Shown: positions 1-8,179, counted from the first letter of the stretch. The stretch: DNA of 34,628 nt from Candidatus Ignatzschineria merdigallinarum (GCA_019113305.1 DXHP01000038.1:1-34628), one strand, 5' to 3'. Notes: generated by a model not told the origin, from the sequence alone. Program-made: numbers and translations.

Positions 1-86
1 AAGAGATTTACATCTTTGTAGTCGATTTCTTTAACGCCTTCAGCGGTAAAACGACAATATTTTCTACGACGAACATAACGTGACAT
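1..86 (-). CDS. rpsR: Small ribosomal subunit protein bS18, N-terminal part
   Basis: Only the first 28 codons are inside the window; the gene runs off the left edge. The translation starts [20 protein letters not shown], the conserved basic start of bS18, which binds 16S rRNA as a heterodimer with bS6 in the platform of the 30S subunit. It lies 42 bases downstream of rpsF on the same strand, the usual rpsF-rpsR order, so the two partners are probably made from one message. No priB-like gene lies between them. rplI often follows, but that would be outside the window. Confidence 0.93.
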   Translation of the reverse strand, partial: MSRYVRRRKYCRFTAEGVKEIDYKDVNL

Positions 87-128
87 ATAAATTTACCTTT
101 TTAATAGATTTTGAAAAGAGTTACTAGA

Positions 129-524
129 TTATGCTTCTTCGCTGTCATCAGCGTCTTCAGCATCATCTTCAACTTCAACTTCTTCACGAGCTTCAACGTT
201 ACGCTCAGGCTTCGCTGCAATTACAGAAGTTTCTGTTTCTGCTTCTTCTTTATTGATGATGAGATCACGGATCACAGCATCGTTAAAGCGGAATGCGCTT
301 TGAAGTTCTTCTAAGGCTGCTTTGTCACACTCGATGTTCATGAGAACGTAGTGCGCTTTGTGAATTTTTTGAATTGGGTATGCAAGTTGACGACGACCCC
401 AATCTTCTAAGCGATGAATAGCTCCACCATTGTCAGTCACAATCGCTTTGTAGCGATCGATCATTGCAGGAACTTGTTCGCTTTGGTCTGGATGAACCAG
501 AAATACTACTTCGTAATGACGCAT
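129..524 (-). CDS. rpsF: Small ribosomal subunit protein bS6
   Basis: A 131-residue protein starting [20 protein letters not shown], the first strand and helix of bS6, followed by the conserved [20 protein letters not shown] stretch (residues about 41-60). It binds bS18 and the central domain of 16S rRNA. The C-terminal 30 residues are almost all Glu, Asp and Ala; E. coli bS6 also has an acidic tail that receives extra glutamates from RimK, and whether that happens here is unknown. The start is set by an AAGGAG site nine bases upstream (plus-strand 533-538). It is the first gene of an rpsF-rpsR message with its own promoter and a structured leader, separated from psd upstream. Confidence 0.96.
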   Translation of the reverse strand: MRHYEVVFLVHPDQSEQVPAMIDRYKAIVTDNGGAIHRLEDWGRRQLAYPIQKIHKAHYVLMNIECDKAALEELQSAFRFNDAVIRDLIINKEEAETETSVIAAKPERNVEAREEVEVEDDAEDADDSEEA

Positions 525-532
525 TATTCATG

Positions 533-590
533 CTCCTTATGGATTTAAAAATATTTAAAGTCTTTCAATAAATCCTTGAAAGACAAGGAG
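533..590 (-). promoter_or_regulatory. Structured rpsF leader (hairpin plus possible SD mask)
   Basis: In the RNA, GTCTTTCAA and TTGAAAGAC form a perfect 9-bp hairpin with a 7-base loop (560-584). Just upstream of the hairpin is CTCCTT (585-590), complementary to the rpsF Shine-Dalgarno AAGGAG (533-538), so a helix enclosing the hairpin could hide the ribosome site. Leaders of rpsF in many bacteria are bound by the bS6:bS18 pair for feedback control. I do not see the CCG-containing loop described for that motif, so this is a structural candidate and not a recognised family member. Confidence 0.4.
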
Positions 591-631
591 ACCTAGACCT
601 TTTACAAGAAAAGATCAAAATCAAGCTGAGC

Positions 632-637
632 ATTATA
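632..637 (-). promoter_or_regulatory. Candidate -10 box for rpsF
   Basis: On the minus strand the sequence reads GGTATAATGC, a consensus TATAAT box about 110 bases before the rpsF start and just after the end of psd. The -35 region is poor (TTCCCT at 17-bp spacing). It would give a leader of about 100 bases carrying the hairpin described for rpsF. Confidence 0.45.
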
Positions 638-674
638 CCGATTATTTCCTTTAAAGGGAAGATCGAAAGCGTCT

Positions 675-1499
675 TTAGTCGGCTTTCTGCAGTAAAGGTT
701 CGCCTAATTTAATCGGTTGATACTCTTTGAGGGTTTCATTGAGTTGAAGATTATTATTTTCAGTAATCACAATCACGGTTGATCCCATATTAAATCGGCC
801 CATTTCCGCACCTTTTTCTAGGATAATCTCTTCATGTGAGTAATCACTATATTTTAAAATGGAAGCATATGGCGGCGTGATAGTTCCTTCCCAAACGTTT
901 TCCATGCTTGAAACGTTAATTGCGCCTACCAAGATGACAATAACTTTGCCATATTCCGTTTCGAAGAGGGAAACGTGACGTTCATTTTCGGCGAACAATG
1001 TTGGGATATTCTCTGCTGTTTTAAGAGAGACGCTATAAAGTTTGCCAGGGATATGAATGGTGCGTTGTAATTGGCCTGTCACCGGCATATGGATACGGTG
1101 ATAATCTCTAGGTGAGAGATAGATCGTTGCAAATTGACCATTTTTAAACTCTTCAGCTAGATCTGGGTCGGCGATAAGGGCTTCTAAAGTAAAATGGTGC
1201 CCTTTGGCGTGAATAAACTCTGTGTTACTCAATTGGCCACATGCAGCAATTTTACCATCTGCCGGTGAAATAATTGCAACATCGCTTAAAGGGCGAGCCT
1301 CAGGCTTTAATTCTCGTGTGAAGAAGTCATTGAAGTTTGTAAATTGTTCAGGACGCTGTCTAACACAATCTTGCCACTCAATTTTATAAATTTTTGCAAA
1401 TTGGCTAATAAATAAATTTTTAAACCAGCGTGTTTTAATTCTAGTGATTTTTCGGAAAAACCATGAAGATAAACGTTGAAAGGTAATGTTCTTGAGCAT
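675..1499 (-). CDS. psd: Phosphatidylserine decarboxylase proenzyme
   Basis: A 274-residue PSD-B type enzyme that converts phosphatidylserine to phosphatidylethanolamine at the inner membrane. The protein is made as a proenzyme that cuts itself between Gly and Ser and turns the serine into a pyruvoyl cofactor. The cleavage motif is visible as FNMGSTVIVIT, with Ser240 the expected pyruvoyl residue (MGST here, LGST in E. coli). ISPADGKIAACG (about 80-91) and YLSPRDYHRIHMPVTG (about 127-142, with the conserved His residues) are further family signatures. Length is close to the usual 285-320. It is a minus-strand gene between kdsB and rpsF; its ATG lacks a good ribosome site. pssA is not in the window. 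Confidence 0.95.
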   Translation of the reverse strand: MLKNITFQRLSSWFFRKITRIKTRWFKNLFISQFAKIYKIEWQDCVRQRPEQFTNFNDFFTRELKPEARPLSDVAIISPADGKIAACGQLSNTEFIHAKGHHFTLEALIADPDLAEEFKNGQFATIYLSPRDYHRIHMPVTGQLQRTIHIPGKLYSVSLKTAENIPTLFAENERHVSLFETEYGKVIVILVGAINVSSMENVWEGTITPPYASILKYSDYSHEEIILEKGAEMGRFNMGSTVIVITENNNLQLNETLKEYQPIKLGEPLLQKAD

Positions 1500-1594
1500 A
1501 AATATTATGGAGTCCAGATAGAGGAGTGAAGGTGCCTAGGTATCAGTGTTGTAATTGATATTGAGATACTGAAAATTTAGCAATGGATATGTTA

Positions 1595-2362
1595 TTAAGA
1601 GTGGGTCTGCTTAGCAATCCATGCTTGTGCTTTTTGTAGATCTTCAGCGGTATCAATTCCTGGTGGAGGCGTTTCTGTAGAGATCGCAACGGCAATTTTA
1701 CGATTATTTGCTAAAGCTCTTAATTGCTCTAATTTTTCCATCTCTTCTAATGGTGAAGGGGTTAAATGAGGATATTCATTTAAGAAAGCTGCTCGATAAG
1801 CATAGAGACCTATATGGCGAAGATATGGAGATTGCCCACTGATTTTTCCGGATAGCTTCATTTCACCGCGTTGATAAGGGATCGCTGCTCTTGAAAAGTA
1901 AAGAGCCTCATCAGATTCGTTGAGAACAACCTTAACGGCATTTGGATCATGAACTTCTTCCCAGTCTTGTATGGGGGTTGCGAGTGTACTCATTGAAACC
2001 GCTTTATTTTCATGAAGTGCTGTGACTACTTTATCGATAAATGACAGTGGTAGGAAAGGTTCATCCCCTTGCCAGTTAACGATAATTTCATGATCAGAAA
2101 ATTGTAGTTTTTGTGATACTTCGCTGAGACGATCAGTACCTGTTTCATGAGAGTCCAAAGTCATAATGACATCAGCGCCAAGGGCTGTAAGATGGTCAAA
2201 AATTTGCACATCATCTGTGGCGACGAGGACTTTTTGGGCGGTGCTCTTCATGGCTGCACGCCAGCTCCATTCGATAAGCGGTTTTCCATGGAGTTCGCGT
2301 AACATTTTGTTAGGGAGTCGTGTTGACTTCAGTCGTGCAGGTATAATGATGTTGTAGTTCAT
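1595..2362 (-). CDS. kdsB: CMP-KDO synthetase (3-deoxy-manno-octulosonate cytidylyltransferase)
   Basis: A 255-residue enzyme that activates KDO with CTP for lipopolysaccharide inner-core synthesis, in the cytoplasm. The N-terminal IIPARLKSTRLPNKML (residues 5-20) is the nucleotide-binding signature of the family. QGDEPFLP (about 99-106) holds the metal-binding Asp, and the HIGLYAYR stretch lies near the substrate site. Length matches E. coli KdsB (248). It lies 95 bases upstream of psd on the same strand, so the two envelope-lipid genes may share a message. Its presence shows a KDO-containing LPS and so a Gram-negative host. Confidence 0.96.
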   Translation of the reverse strand: MNYNIIIPARLKSTRLPNKMLRELHGKPLIEWSWRAAMKSTAQKVLVATDDVQIFDHLTALGADVIMTLDSHETGTDRLSEVSQKLQFSDHEIIVNWQGDEPFLPLSFIDKVVTALHENKAVSMSTLATPIQDWEEVHDPNAVKVVLNESDEALYFSRAAIPYQRGEMKLSGKISGQSPYLRHIGLYAYRAAFLNEYPHLTPSPLEEMEKLEQLRALANNRKIAVAISTETPPPGIDTAEDLQKAQAWIAKQTHS

Positions 2363-3166
2363 GCCATGCCTTAATTAATTGATGGATGAGAAAAGGAGCG
2401 TAATTGGAAATTATAGCAATAAGTCTTTCTTTCAGCGACGATAAAAAAATGTGAATACTTTTTTGCTGTTCTATTGTTGATCAATATGCCGCATCTATTT
2501 TGAAATAATTAAAAAACAGATTATCTCATTTACATTTTTTTTCAAAAATAGCGCTGAAATTTGCATGAAAAATGTGACAAAAAAAGCCATTATTCTACTT
2601 GACTTATTCACAACGCCTGAAATCTTCGATGGTTGCCTACTTTCATTTTAAAGTTGTTGTTGTGAGATTGTGATTCCTGAAAACGCTTGATATTACTAGC
2701 TTTAAAGGTTGAGTAATTATTGATCAATTTCTCATAATTGGCATATCCATGCCCTTAAAGCTCTTTTTTATGAGGTTATCCTCAAGGTTATCCACAAGAT
2801 CTGTGGGTATCTATTAATAAATAATATTTCTATTAAATGTAAATTTAAATATTAATTTTTTGATAATTTTTCAATGAAAGGCATATTTTTTATTCAGTTT
2901 TAAATTTTTGAATTACGAAAATAAATTTGTGGTTAAATATTATTACAATGACTTATCTTGTGACTCTTAATCAAAATTGCTTTACGGTAATGGCTGCTGG
3001 AGGGAAAGATCAATTTTGTAGGTTGATAGTGAGTTGCGAAGTACCTATTTCGTGATGATGTTTTTTGTCATTTTTTTAATGATCTTGGGTATGATAAGAG
3101 CGATTGATGGAAGATTGATAATACTCTCATCGAAAAGGTCTAAAGTTAATGAAAGGAAAATGCAGT
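2363..3166. other. Gene-free AT-rich region with DnaA-box-like sites
   Basis: No convincing gene is present across about 800 bases between divergent kdsB and mazG. Two exact DnaA boxes of form TTATNCACA lie on the plus strand at 2604-2612 and 2788-2796. One-mismatch boxes lie at 2450-2458 (minus), 2776-2784 (plus) and 2928-2936 (minus), and a two-mismatch site at 2802-2810 (minus). A very AT-rich stretch (2811-2945) follows the densest group. GATC occurs at 2479, 2722, 2798, 3008 and 3081, the first two inside the palindrome TTGATCAA. The parts resemble a replication origin, but see the finding for contrary strand-composition evidence. Confidence 0.45.
2410..2415 (-). promoter_or_regulatory. 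Candidate -10 box for kdsB
   Basis: The minus strand reads TTGCTATAATTTCC, giving a consensus TATAAT 48 bases before the kdsB start. I see no convincing -35 hexamer at 16-18 bp, so this rests on the -10 alone. Confidence 0.35.
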
Positions 3167-3976
3167 ATGGGAACGAATTCTTTGCAAGAGTTATTGGCGG
3201 TCATCAAAAAGCTACGTTCAGAGAATGGATGTCCTTGGGATCGTGCACAGACGCATGAATCTTTGATTCCTTTTTTAGAAGAAGAGGGTGCAGAAGTTAT
3301 CGATGCTATTTATGAGCAAGATGATATGCACTTAAAGGAGGAGTTAGCTGATCTATTGTTGCAGATTTTATTGCATAGTGAGATTGCTTCTGAACGCGGA
3401 GCTTTTAATTTTATTGATGTGATGCAATCTGTACAGGAGAAAATGGTTAGAAGACATCCTCATGTTTTCTCTAATAAAAAATATGTCTCTATTGCAGAGC
3501 AGAAAGTGGATTGGGTTCGAATTAAGCAGCAGGAACGTAAAGCGAAGGGATTGCCGGAGCAACAATCACTGTTAGCAGGGATTCCTTTTTCCTTACCGGC
3601 TCTAAAGCAAGCGGATATTTTACAAAATAGAGCGGCAACGGTCGGGTTTGATTGGGACGATATTAAGGATGTATGGGCCAAAGTTGAGGAGGAGAAGCAA
3701 GAGCTTGCAGCCGCGATGCTTGAAGGATCCTCCTTAGAAATTCAAGGAGAATTAGGGGATCTTCTGTTTTCATTGGTGAATTTATCTCGTTTCTTAGAAT
3801 TGGATGCGACAGAAGCACTAAATCTCACTAATCAAAAATTTAGACGGCGTTTTCAATATATTGAAGAACATGCGCCGGAACCATTGTCAGAATTAAGTCT
3901 TGAAGTATTAGATCAGTATTGGAATTTAGCGAAAGAGATGGAAAACGTCTTAGAAAAGGATGCAGAAAATGTTTGA
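3167..3976 (+). CDS. mazG: Nucleoside triphosphate pyrophosphohydrolase MazG
   Basis: Two tandem MazG domains, the classic full-length form (269 residues; E. coli 263). The enzyme cuts NTPs to NMP and pyrophosphate in the cytoplasm and is thought to clean the nucleotide pool or lower ppGpp. Each domain shows the Mg-binding pattern: EEEGAEVIDAIYE with EELADLLLQ in the first, EEEKQELAAAM with GELGDLLFSL in the second. GCPWDRAQTHESL is also typical. I chose ATG 3167 because AAAGGA lies about 10 bases upstream; an in-frame ATG at 3149 would add six residues. The end overlaps the start of xseA, so translation is probably coupled. Confidence 0.94.
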   Translation: MGTNSLQELLAVIKKLRSENGCPWDRAQTHESLIPFLEEEGAEVIDAIYEQDDMHLKEELADLLLQILLHSEIASERGAFNFIDVMQSVQEKMVRRHPHVFSNKKYVSIAEQKVDWVRIKQQERKAKGLPEQQSLLAGIPFSLPALKQADILQNRAATVGFDWDDIKDVWAKVEEEKQELAAAMLEGSSLEIQGELGDLLFSLVNLSRFLELDATEALNLTNQKFRRRFQYIEEHAPEPLSELSLEVLDQYWNLAKEMENVLEKDAENV

Positions 3977-5333
3977 TGGAATAATTAGAGAGCGTCATCA
4001 AGCATCTCAGGTTTATAGCGTTTCAACGTTAAATTTAGCCATTAGAGATCAGTTGGAAGGGCAATTTTTTTATTGTTTAGTTGAAGGCGAGGTTTCAAAT
4101 GCCGCGTTTCCTCAGTCAGGTCATATTTATTTTAATTTAAAAGATGATGGGGCGGTTATTAAAGCAGTTATTTGGCGTTCACAAGCGATATTGTATCGAG
4201 GATTAATTGCAAGTGGTCAAAAAGTTCGTGTAACTGGGAAAATTACGGTATATGCGCCAAGGGGAGAGTATCAGTTAATCGTTTCTCGAGTAGAGGAAGC
4301 AGGTAAAGGAGATCTTCATTTACAGTTTGAAGCTTTAAAGCAGCAATTGGCGAGAGAAGGATTATTTAATACGGAGTTTAAGAAAGAAATTCCCCGAAAT
4401 CCTCAAAGAATTGGGATTGTGACTTCAAAAACGGCTGCGGCTTTGCAGGATGTTTTAAATGTCTTGAGTGAGCATCGACCCGATATTCCTTTGATTCTTT
4501 ATGAAACGAAGGTACAAGGGGAAAATGCCGGCAATGAGATTGCCGCGGCAATCGCTCGTGCAAATCATGAAGATGAATGTGATTTGTTATTGGTAATACG
4601 GGGCGGTGGCAGTATTGAAGATTTATGGGCTTTTAACGAAGAGATTGTTGTAAGAGCGATATTTGCTTCAAGTATACCTATTATTACCGGTATTGGTCAT
4701 GAAACGGATATGACAATTGCTGATTTTGTTGCGGATCTTCGTGCGCCGACGCCTTCAATTGCGGCTAAAAATTCCTCCCAATCTCGAAATGAATTACTTC
4801 AATTATTAGGTGAGTTTGATGGGCAATTGCGTTATTTGATAGAAAAAAAACAGCAAACAGTGCAGCAAAACATGATGATGCTTTTGCATCGACTTCGTAC
4901 GAAAGAGCCAAAATTACGATTGGTACAATTTCAGGGGATGTTAAGCCCTTTAAAAGAGCGGTTACGAGAGATTGTTACAAAGCGTTTTATTGAGACTAGA
5001 TTCGCTTTTCAAGCATTAGATTCTCGTTTAGATGCTCGTTATCTTATGAATGTCTTTAATGCGCGACAGAAATCTCTTCAAGAGTTATCTCGTCGGTTAG
5101 AAGTCGCGATGGTATCTCAGCAAACAAAGAAAGTTCAGGTATTTATGGGACAAGTAGAAAAGCTCCATGTTTTGAGCCCATTAACGACATTATTACGAGG
5201 GTATTCAATGGCTACGAATGAGAGGGGGGAAGTGGTAAAAAGTATTACACAAGTACAGCCTTATCAAGCATTGAAGCTACAGGTTTCTGATGGAGTGATT
5301 GATGTGGAGGTTAAAGGAATTAACTTAATATAG
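3969..5333 (+). CDS. xseA: Exodeoxyribonuclease VII large subunit
   Basis: The 454-residue large subunit of exonuclease VII, which degrades single-stranded DNA from both ends. An N-terminal OB fold (about residues 15-110, with FYCLVEGEVSNAAFPQSGHIYF) binds ssDNA. The catalytic domain follows with IGIVTSKTAAALQDVLNVL, VIRGGGSIEDLWAFNEE and ITGIGHETDMTIADFVADLR, all hallmark motifs. A long helical region occupies about 275-400, and LLRGYSMATN is near the C-terminus. ATG 3969 is favoured because AAGGA sits eight bases upstream; ATG 3960 is also in frame. It overlaps mazG by 8 bases. The small subunit gene xseB is not in the window. Confidence 0.96.
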   Translation: MFDGIIRERHQASQVYSVSTLNLAIRDQLEGQFFYCLVEGEVSNAAFPQSGHIYFNLKDDGAVIKAVIWRSQAILYRGLIASGQKVRVTGKITVYAPRGEYQLIVSRVEEAGKGDLHLQFEALKQQLAREGLFNTEFKKEIPRNPQRIGIVTSKTAAALQDVLNVLSEHRPDIPLILYETKVQGENAGNEIAAAIARANHEDECDLLLVIRGGGSIEDLWAFNEEIVVRAIFASSIPIITGIGHETDMTIADFVADLRAPTPSIAAKNSSQSRNELLQLLGEFDGQLRYLIEKKQQTVQQNMMMLLHRLRTKEPKLRLVQFQGMLSPLKERLREIVTKRFIETRFAFQALDSRLDARYLMNVFNARQKSLQELSRRLEVAMVSQQTKKVQVFMGQVEKLHVLSPLTTLLRGYSMATNERGEVVKSITQVQPYQALKLQVSDGVIDVEVKGINLI

Positions 5334-5364
5334 CGGAGTTTTTTTACGGCTTTTATTAAAAATA

Positions 5365-6045
5365 TTAATTCAGTTTAGCTTCAGGAACATTAAAACGATG
5401 GTGATGAATAAAATGATCGCAGAGTATCGGAAGCTGAGGATCAAATAATATCATCGTGTGAGATTTGTGTAGCGTTGTAGTATCGGTCGATCCGATAATT
5501 TCTGTTTCATCTAAATATACTGTTCCATCGCTTAGGAGAGAATTTTTTTCAACTGTATTGGTCAGCTTCTCTAAGAGCAAGGATGTTGGGCCATAATTTT
5601 GAGTGCCAGCAATGACACCTAATGGAAGAGGAATATCCCATAGTTGGTTGTCATTAGGAGTTAACGCTTCTTCTGATTTCCCTATTAAAAAACTCCCATA
5701 ATGATCTGATAGATATTTCACAATACGTGAACCATGAAACGGTGGTGTAATCGCAATGACAGATTGTAGTTGAGGAAATGTCGTTTTTTTAAGGGCATGT
5801 AGTGTTAGTATACAGCCTAGGCTATGAGCGATAATTGAGAAAGGCTCAGAAAATTGTTCTAGGTAAATTGTTAATAAATCAACATTATTTGAAAGAGCTT
5901 TTTTGAGTGTTGGGTAATCAAAGTAGTGCACTTGATATCCCATTTTTTTTAATCGCTTGCCAAGAATCTTCATGACTAAGCTGTTTTGATAAAGCCCATG
6001 AATAAGAATAACATCTGTGCATGGAGCGGTAGTAGAAAGTGTCAT
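5365..6045 (-). CDS. Small alpha/beta-hydrolase, lipase-like
   Basis: A 226-residue alpha/beta-hydrolase. ILIHGLYQ (about 13-20) is the HG oxyanion-hole strand, and IIAHSLGCIL (about 71-80) is the nucleophile elbow with Ser75. Later, SDGTVYLDE and LHKSHTMIL (near the C-terminus) offer the acid and His of a Ser-Asp-His triad. I see no signal peptide, so it is probably cytoplasmic. The fold resembles small lipase or PGAP1-like hydrolases, but the substrate cannot be told. It lies 49 bases downstream of sspB on the same strand and converges with xseA, with only 31 bases between the stops and no clear terminator. Confidence 0.75.
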   Translation of the reverse strand: MTLSTTAPCTDVILIHGLYQNSLVMKILGKRLKKMGYQVHYFDYPTLKKALSNNVDLLTIYLEQFSEPFSIIAHSLGCILTLHALKKTTFPQLQSVIAITPPFHGSRIVKYLSDHYGSFLIGKSEEALTPNDNQLWDIPLPLGVIAGTQNYGPTSLLLEKLTNTVEKNSLLSDGTVYLDETEIIGSTDTTTLHKSHTMILFDPQLPILCDHFIHHHRFNVPEAKLN

Positions 6046-6094
6046 TTATGTCCCTATCGTGCTCGTGGTTATGCTTTTGGACTTTGAATTAAAA

Positions 6095-6634
6095 TTATTT
6101 GATGATAGTAAATGTGGGTTTACTCTTTTTCTTTGAGGAATTTGATTTTACTGTTTTTTTACTTTCTAGAACTAATGAGGTTTCAGAATCAGTGGGCGTC
6201 TTTGTGACATTTAAGTGGTCATCAGGATTTGATTTTGTTTCTATCACATTTAACAGAGGTTTGGGGCTAGATGTTTTGCTTGGAGTGTTAATGACTGTCT
6301 CATTAGTGAAATAATCCTCAGGAAGCGCTTCTGTTTGAAAGCCCATTCCTTCACCATTTTCTTGAGCATAAATTGCCGCAACGGCACCAATAGGCACATT
6401 GACATCTTGTGAAATGCCGGAAAATCTAGCAGAGAAGGTTATCCAATCATCTCCTAGATATAGATCATGGGTAGCAGAAGGCAAGATGTTTAAGATGATC
6501 TTGCCTTCTGTAATAAATTGCTCAGGAACTTCAACGAATGGAAGAGTTGCATCCACAACAATATAAGGAGTGCAGTTGTTATCTAATATCCATTCGTATA
6601 GTGCGCGTATGAAATAGGGCTTATTTGAAGTCAT
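6095..6634 (-). CDS. sspB: ClpXP adaptor, stringent starvation protein B
   Basis: A 179-residue SspB. The folded N-terminal domain (residues 1 to about 110) includes PYFIRALYEWILDNNCTPYI and the strand segment LNILPSATHDLYLGDDWITF; this domain binds ssrA-tagged and other substrates and hands them to ClpXP. A Ser/Thr/Lys-rich flexible linker follows (about 115-170). The very end, KPTFTIIK, matches the short basic-hydrophobic ClpX-docking tail of E. coli SspB (LRVVK) in pattern. It follows sspA with a 14-base gap, the normal sspA-sspB operon. An AAGGA site lies upstream of the chosen ATG. Confidence 0.93.
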   Translation of the reverse strand: MTSNKPYFIRALYEWILDNNCTPYIVVDATLPFVEVPEQFITEGKIILNILPSATHDLYLGDDWITFSARFSGISQDVNVPIGAVAAIYAQENGEGMGFQTEALPEDYFTNETVINTPSKTSSPKPLLNVIETKSNPDDHLNVTKTPTDSETSLVLESKKTVKSNSSKKKSKPTFTIIK

Positions 6635-6648
6635 GAGTTATATAATCC

Positions 6649-7257
6649 TTAAATGGTTTTTTCTTTCTTGTCGAAAGCCATTTTAACACTCTCTTTCTCA
6701 AATAGGCGATCATAGTAATCTAATACCGGTTGCGCTTTTTTGGGGAGTGGAATATCTAAGAATTTTACCCACCATAAGAATGGAACGATAGTTGCATCAA
6801 TAAGTGAGAAATCATCACTTTGGAAATAATTCGTTTGACTGAACAATGGTGAATAAGCAACGAGAAGATCAGCGATTGCTTTGTTGGTTTTATTATCCGC
6901 CGTTTTACGACCAATAAGTTTCTCAACTAAAGGATACCAATCATTGACGATGGTTTTTAGTGTGAGACGAAATTTTGCTCGAAGAATCGGATCGTTAGGA
7001 AGAAGTGGGGGATGTGGAAAGCGCTCATCTAAGAATTCTAAGATAGTATCTGTATGATAGATCGCAATTTCACGAGTAATAAGGGTCGGAAGAATAACTT
7101 GAGGATTAACTTCTAAAAGATCCCCTGGCGGATTATTGGGGTCGACAATTACTGTTTCACAGGTAATGTTTTTCTCTAAAAGGGTAACTTTGACTCTGTC
7201 ACCATCTAAAGAATTCTTTTCAGTAAATAATGTAAATCCTGTGCGTCTTGTTGACAT
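6649..7257 (-). CDS. sspA: Stringent starvation protein A, RNA polymerase-associated
   Basis: A 202-residue GST-fold protein without expected GST activity. In E. coli SspA binds RNA polymerase with sigma70 and affects stationary-phase and acid-stress transcription. The thioredoxin-like N-terminal half carries VNPQVILPTLITRE and YHTDTILEFLDERFPHPPL; the PHP triplet in the last stretch is a known conserved SspA surface needed for function. The helical C-terminal half spans about 90-195. The gene sits between petC and sspB, as in many beta- and gammaproteobacteria. Its Shine-Dalgarno (AAGGAG, nine bases before ATG) lies next to a strong hairpin whose 3' arm could mask it. Confidence 0.94.
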   Translation of the reverse strand: MSTRRTGFTLFTEKNSLDGDRVKVTLLEKNITCETVIVDPNNPPGDLLEVNPQVILPTLITREIAIYHTDTILEFLDERFPHPPLLPNDPILRAKFRLTLKTIVNDWYPLVEKLIGRKTADNKTNKAIADLLVAYSPLFSQTNYFQSDDFSLIDATIVPFLWWVKFLDIPLPKKAQPVLDYYDRLFEKESVKMAFDKKEKTI

Positions 7258-7266
7258 AATTATGAT

Positions 7267-7312
7267 CTCCTTAATCGCAAGTAAGGAGCAACTACAACTA
7301 ATTGCTCCTTAC
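7267..7312 (-). promoter_or_regulatory. Hairpin that may toggle the sspA ribosome site
   Basis: Read as RNA, GTAAGGAGCAA (from 7302-7312) pairs perfectly with TTGCTCCTTAC (from 7281-7291) over 11 bp with a 10-base loop. The 3' arm also contains CTCCTTA, complementary to the TAAGGAG (7267-7273) that is the sspA Shine-Dalgarno, with an 8-base loop. The two pairings exclude each other. No T-run follows, so it does not look like a terminator. Confidence 0.5.
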
Positions 7313-7357
7313 AGATTTTATAATAGTTTTTGAATCATGTGAAAAGGGTTGTGGTAC

Positions 7358-8179
7358 TTATTGTACATCTTTCCAATACTCACGATTTAATGCATACGCA
7401 AGGATCGTAAAGATAACTAAGAAACCGAGTACCCATGGACCATATTTTGCACGCTCTAACTGTGCAGGTTCTGCAACATAAGTAAGAAATGTTGTGAGGT
7501 CATTGATAGATTTACGATATTCGAGATCTGTCATTGCTCCATCATTTACTTTCTCAAGTCCAACAACAACATCTTCAAATTGACACTCATCTGGTTGCTC
7601 AAGATTACACTCACCAATTGCTACTTTTTGAATAATTGGTTTATTGGTTCCTTGAAGCTCAGCAAGAACATGTGGCATACCAGCGTTAGGGAATGCAATG
7701 TTGTTCATGCCAGTTGGGCGACTTTCATCTTCGTAGAAAGATAAAAGGTATTTGAAAATATAATCAGGACCTTTCGCTCGAGCGATTGTTGATAAGTCTG
7801 GCGGTGCAACTCCTAACCAAACTTGGGCATCGCGACGATCCATTGCAGTGTAGATAAGATCCCCATCTTTTGATCTGATAAATTCAGCTTCGCGAGGATC
7901 ATAACTTCCTGTATTAATCAGCTTTTGAATATCTTCCTCTTGAAGTCCCATATCACGAGCAGTGATGTTATAGCGTTGGAACTCTAATGAGTGGCAAGCA
8001 AGGCAGTAGTCCATATAGAGACGAGCACCTGATTGCATTGATTCATGATTACTTACATTAATTTGAGGAGTACCAAGCTCTTTAAGAGCTTGGGCAGTTA
8101 ATTCCTCTGATGTTTGTGCATTTGCTGCAGCTGTCATTAACATTAAGCAGCTTGCGAATAGAGTTACGATTTTTCTCAT
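7358..8179 (-). CDS. petC: Cytochrome c1 of the bc1 complex
   Basis: A 273-residue cytochrome c1. It has a cleavable signal peptide ending near ANAQT (residues 1 to about 22), a c-heme site CLACH at residues 59-63, a likely Met ligand in FPNAGMPHV, and one C-terminal membrane helix (VLGFLVIFTILAYAL) that anchors it facing the periplasm. It passes electrons from the Rieske centre to soluble or membrane cytochrome c. The start overlaps the petB stop by four bases (ATGA), so translation is coupled. Gene order petA-petB-petC is standard for ubiquinol-cytochrome c reductase. Confidence 0.96.
   Translation of the reverse strand: MRKIVTLFASCLMLMTAAANAQTSEELTAQALKELGTPQINVSNHESMQSGARLYMDYCLACHSLEFQRYNITARDMGLQEEDIQKLINTGSYDPREAEFIRSKDGDLIYTAMDRRDAQVWLGVAPPDLSTIARAKGPDYIFKYLLSFYEDESRPTGMNNIAFPNAGMPHVLAELQGTNKPIIQKVAIGECNLEQPDECQFEDVVVGLEKVNDGAMTDLEYRKSINDLTTFLTYVAEPAQLERAKYGPWVLGFLVIFTILAYALNREYWKDVQ

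Noticed and set aside
2450-2936. Firm call of oriC
   Set aside because: The boxes are real, but gene neighbours are atypical and my rough counts show no G/C skew change across the region, so it is reported only as a candidate.
3034-3258. A 74-codon ORF with a hydrophobic start upstream of mazG
   Set aside because: It overlaps the first 90 bases of mazG in another frame, has no clear ribosome site and ends with residues that read like a shadow of mazG.
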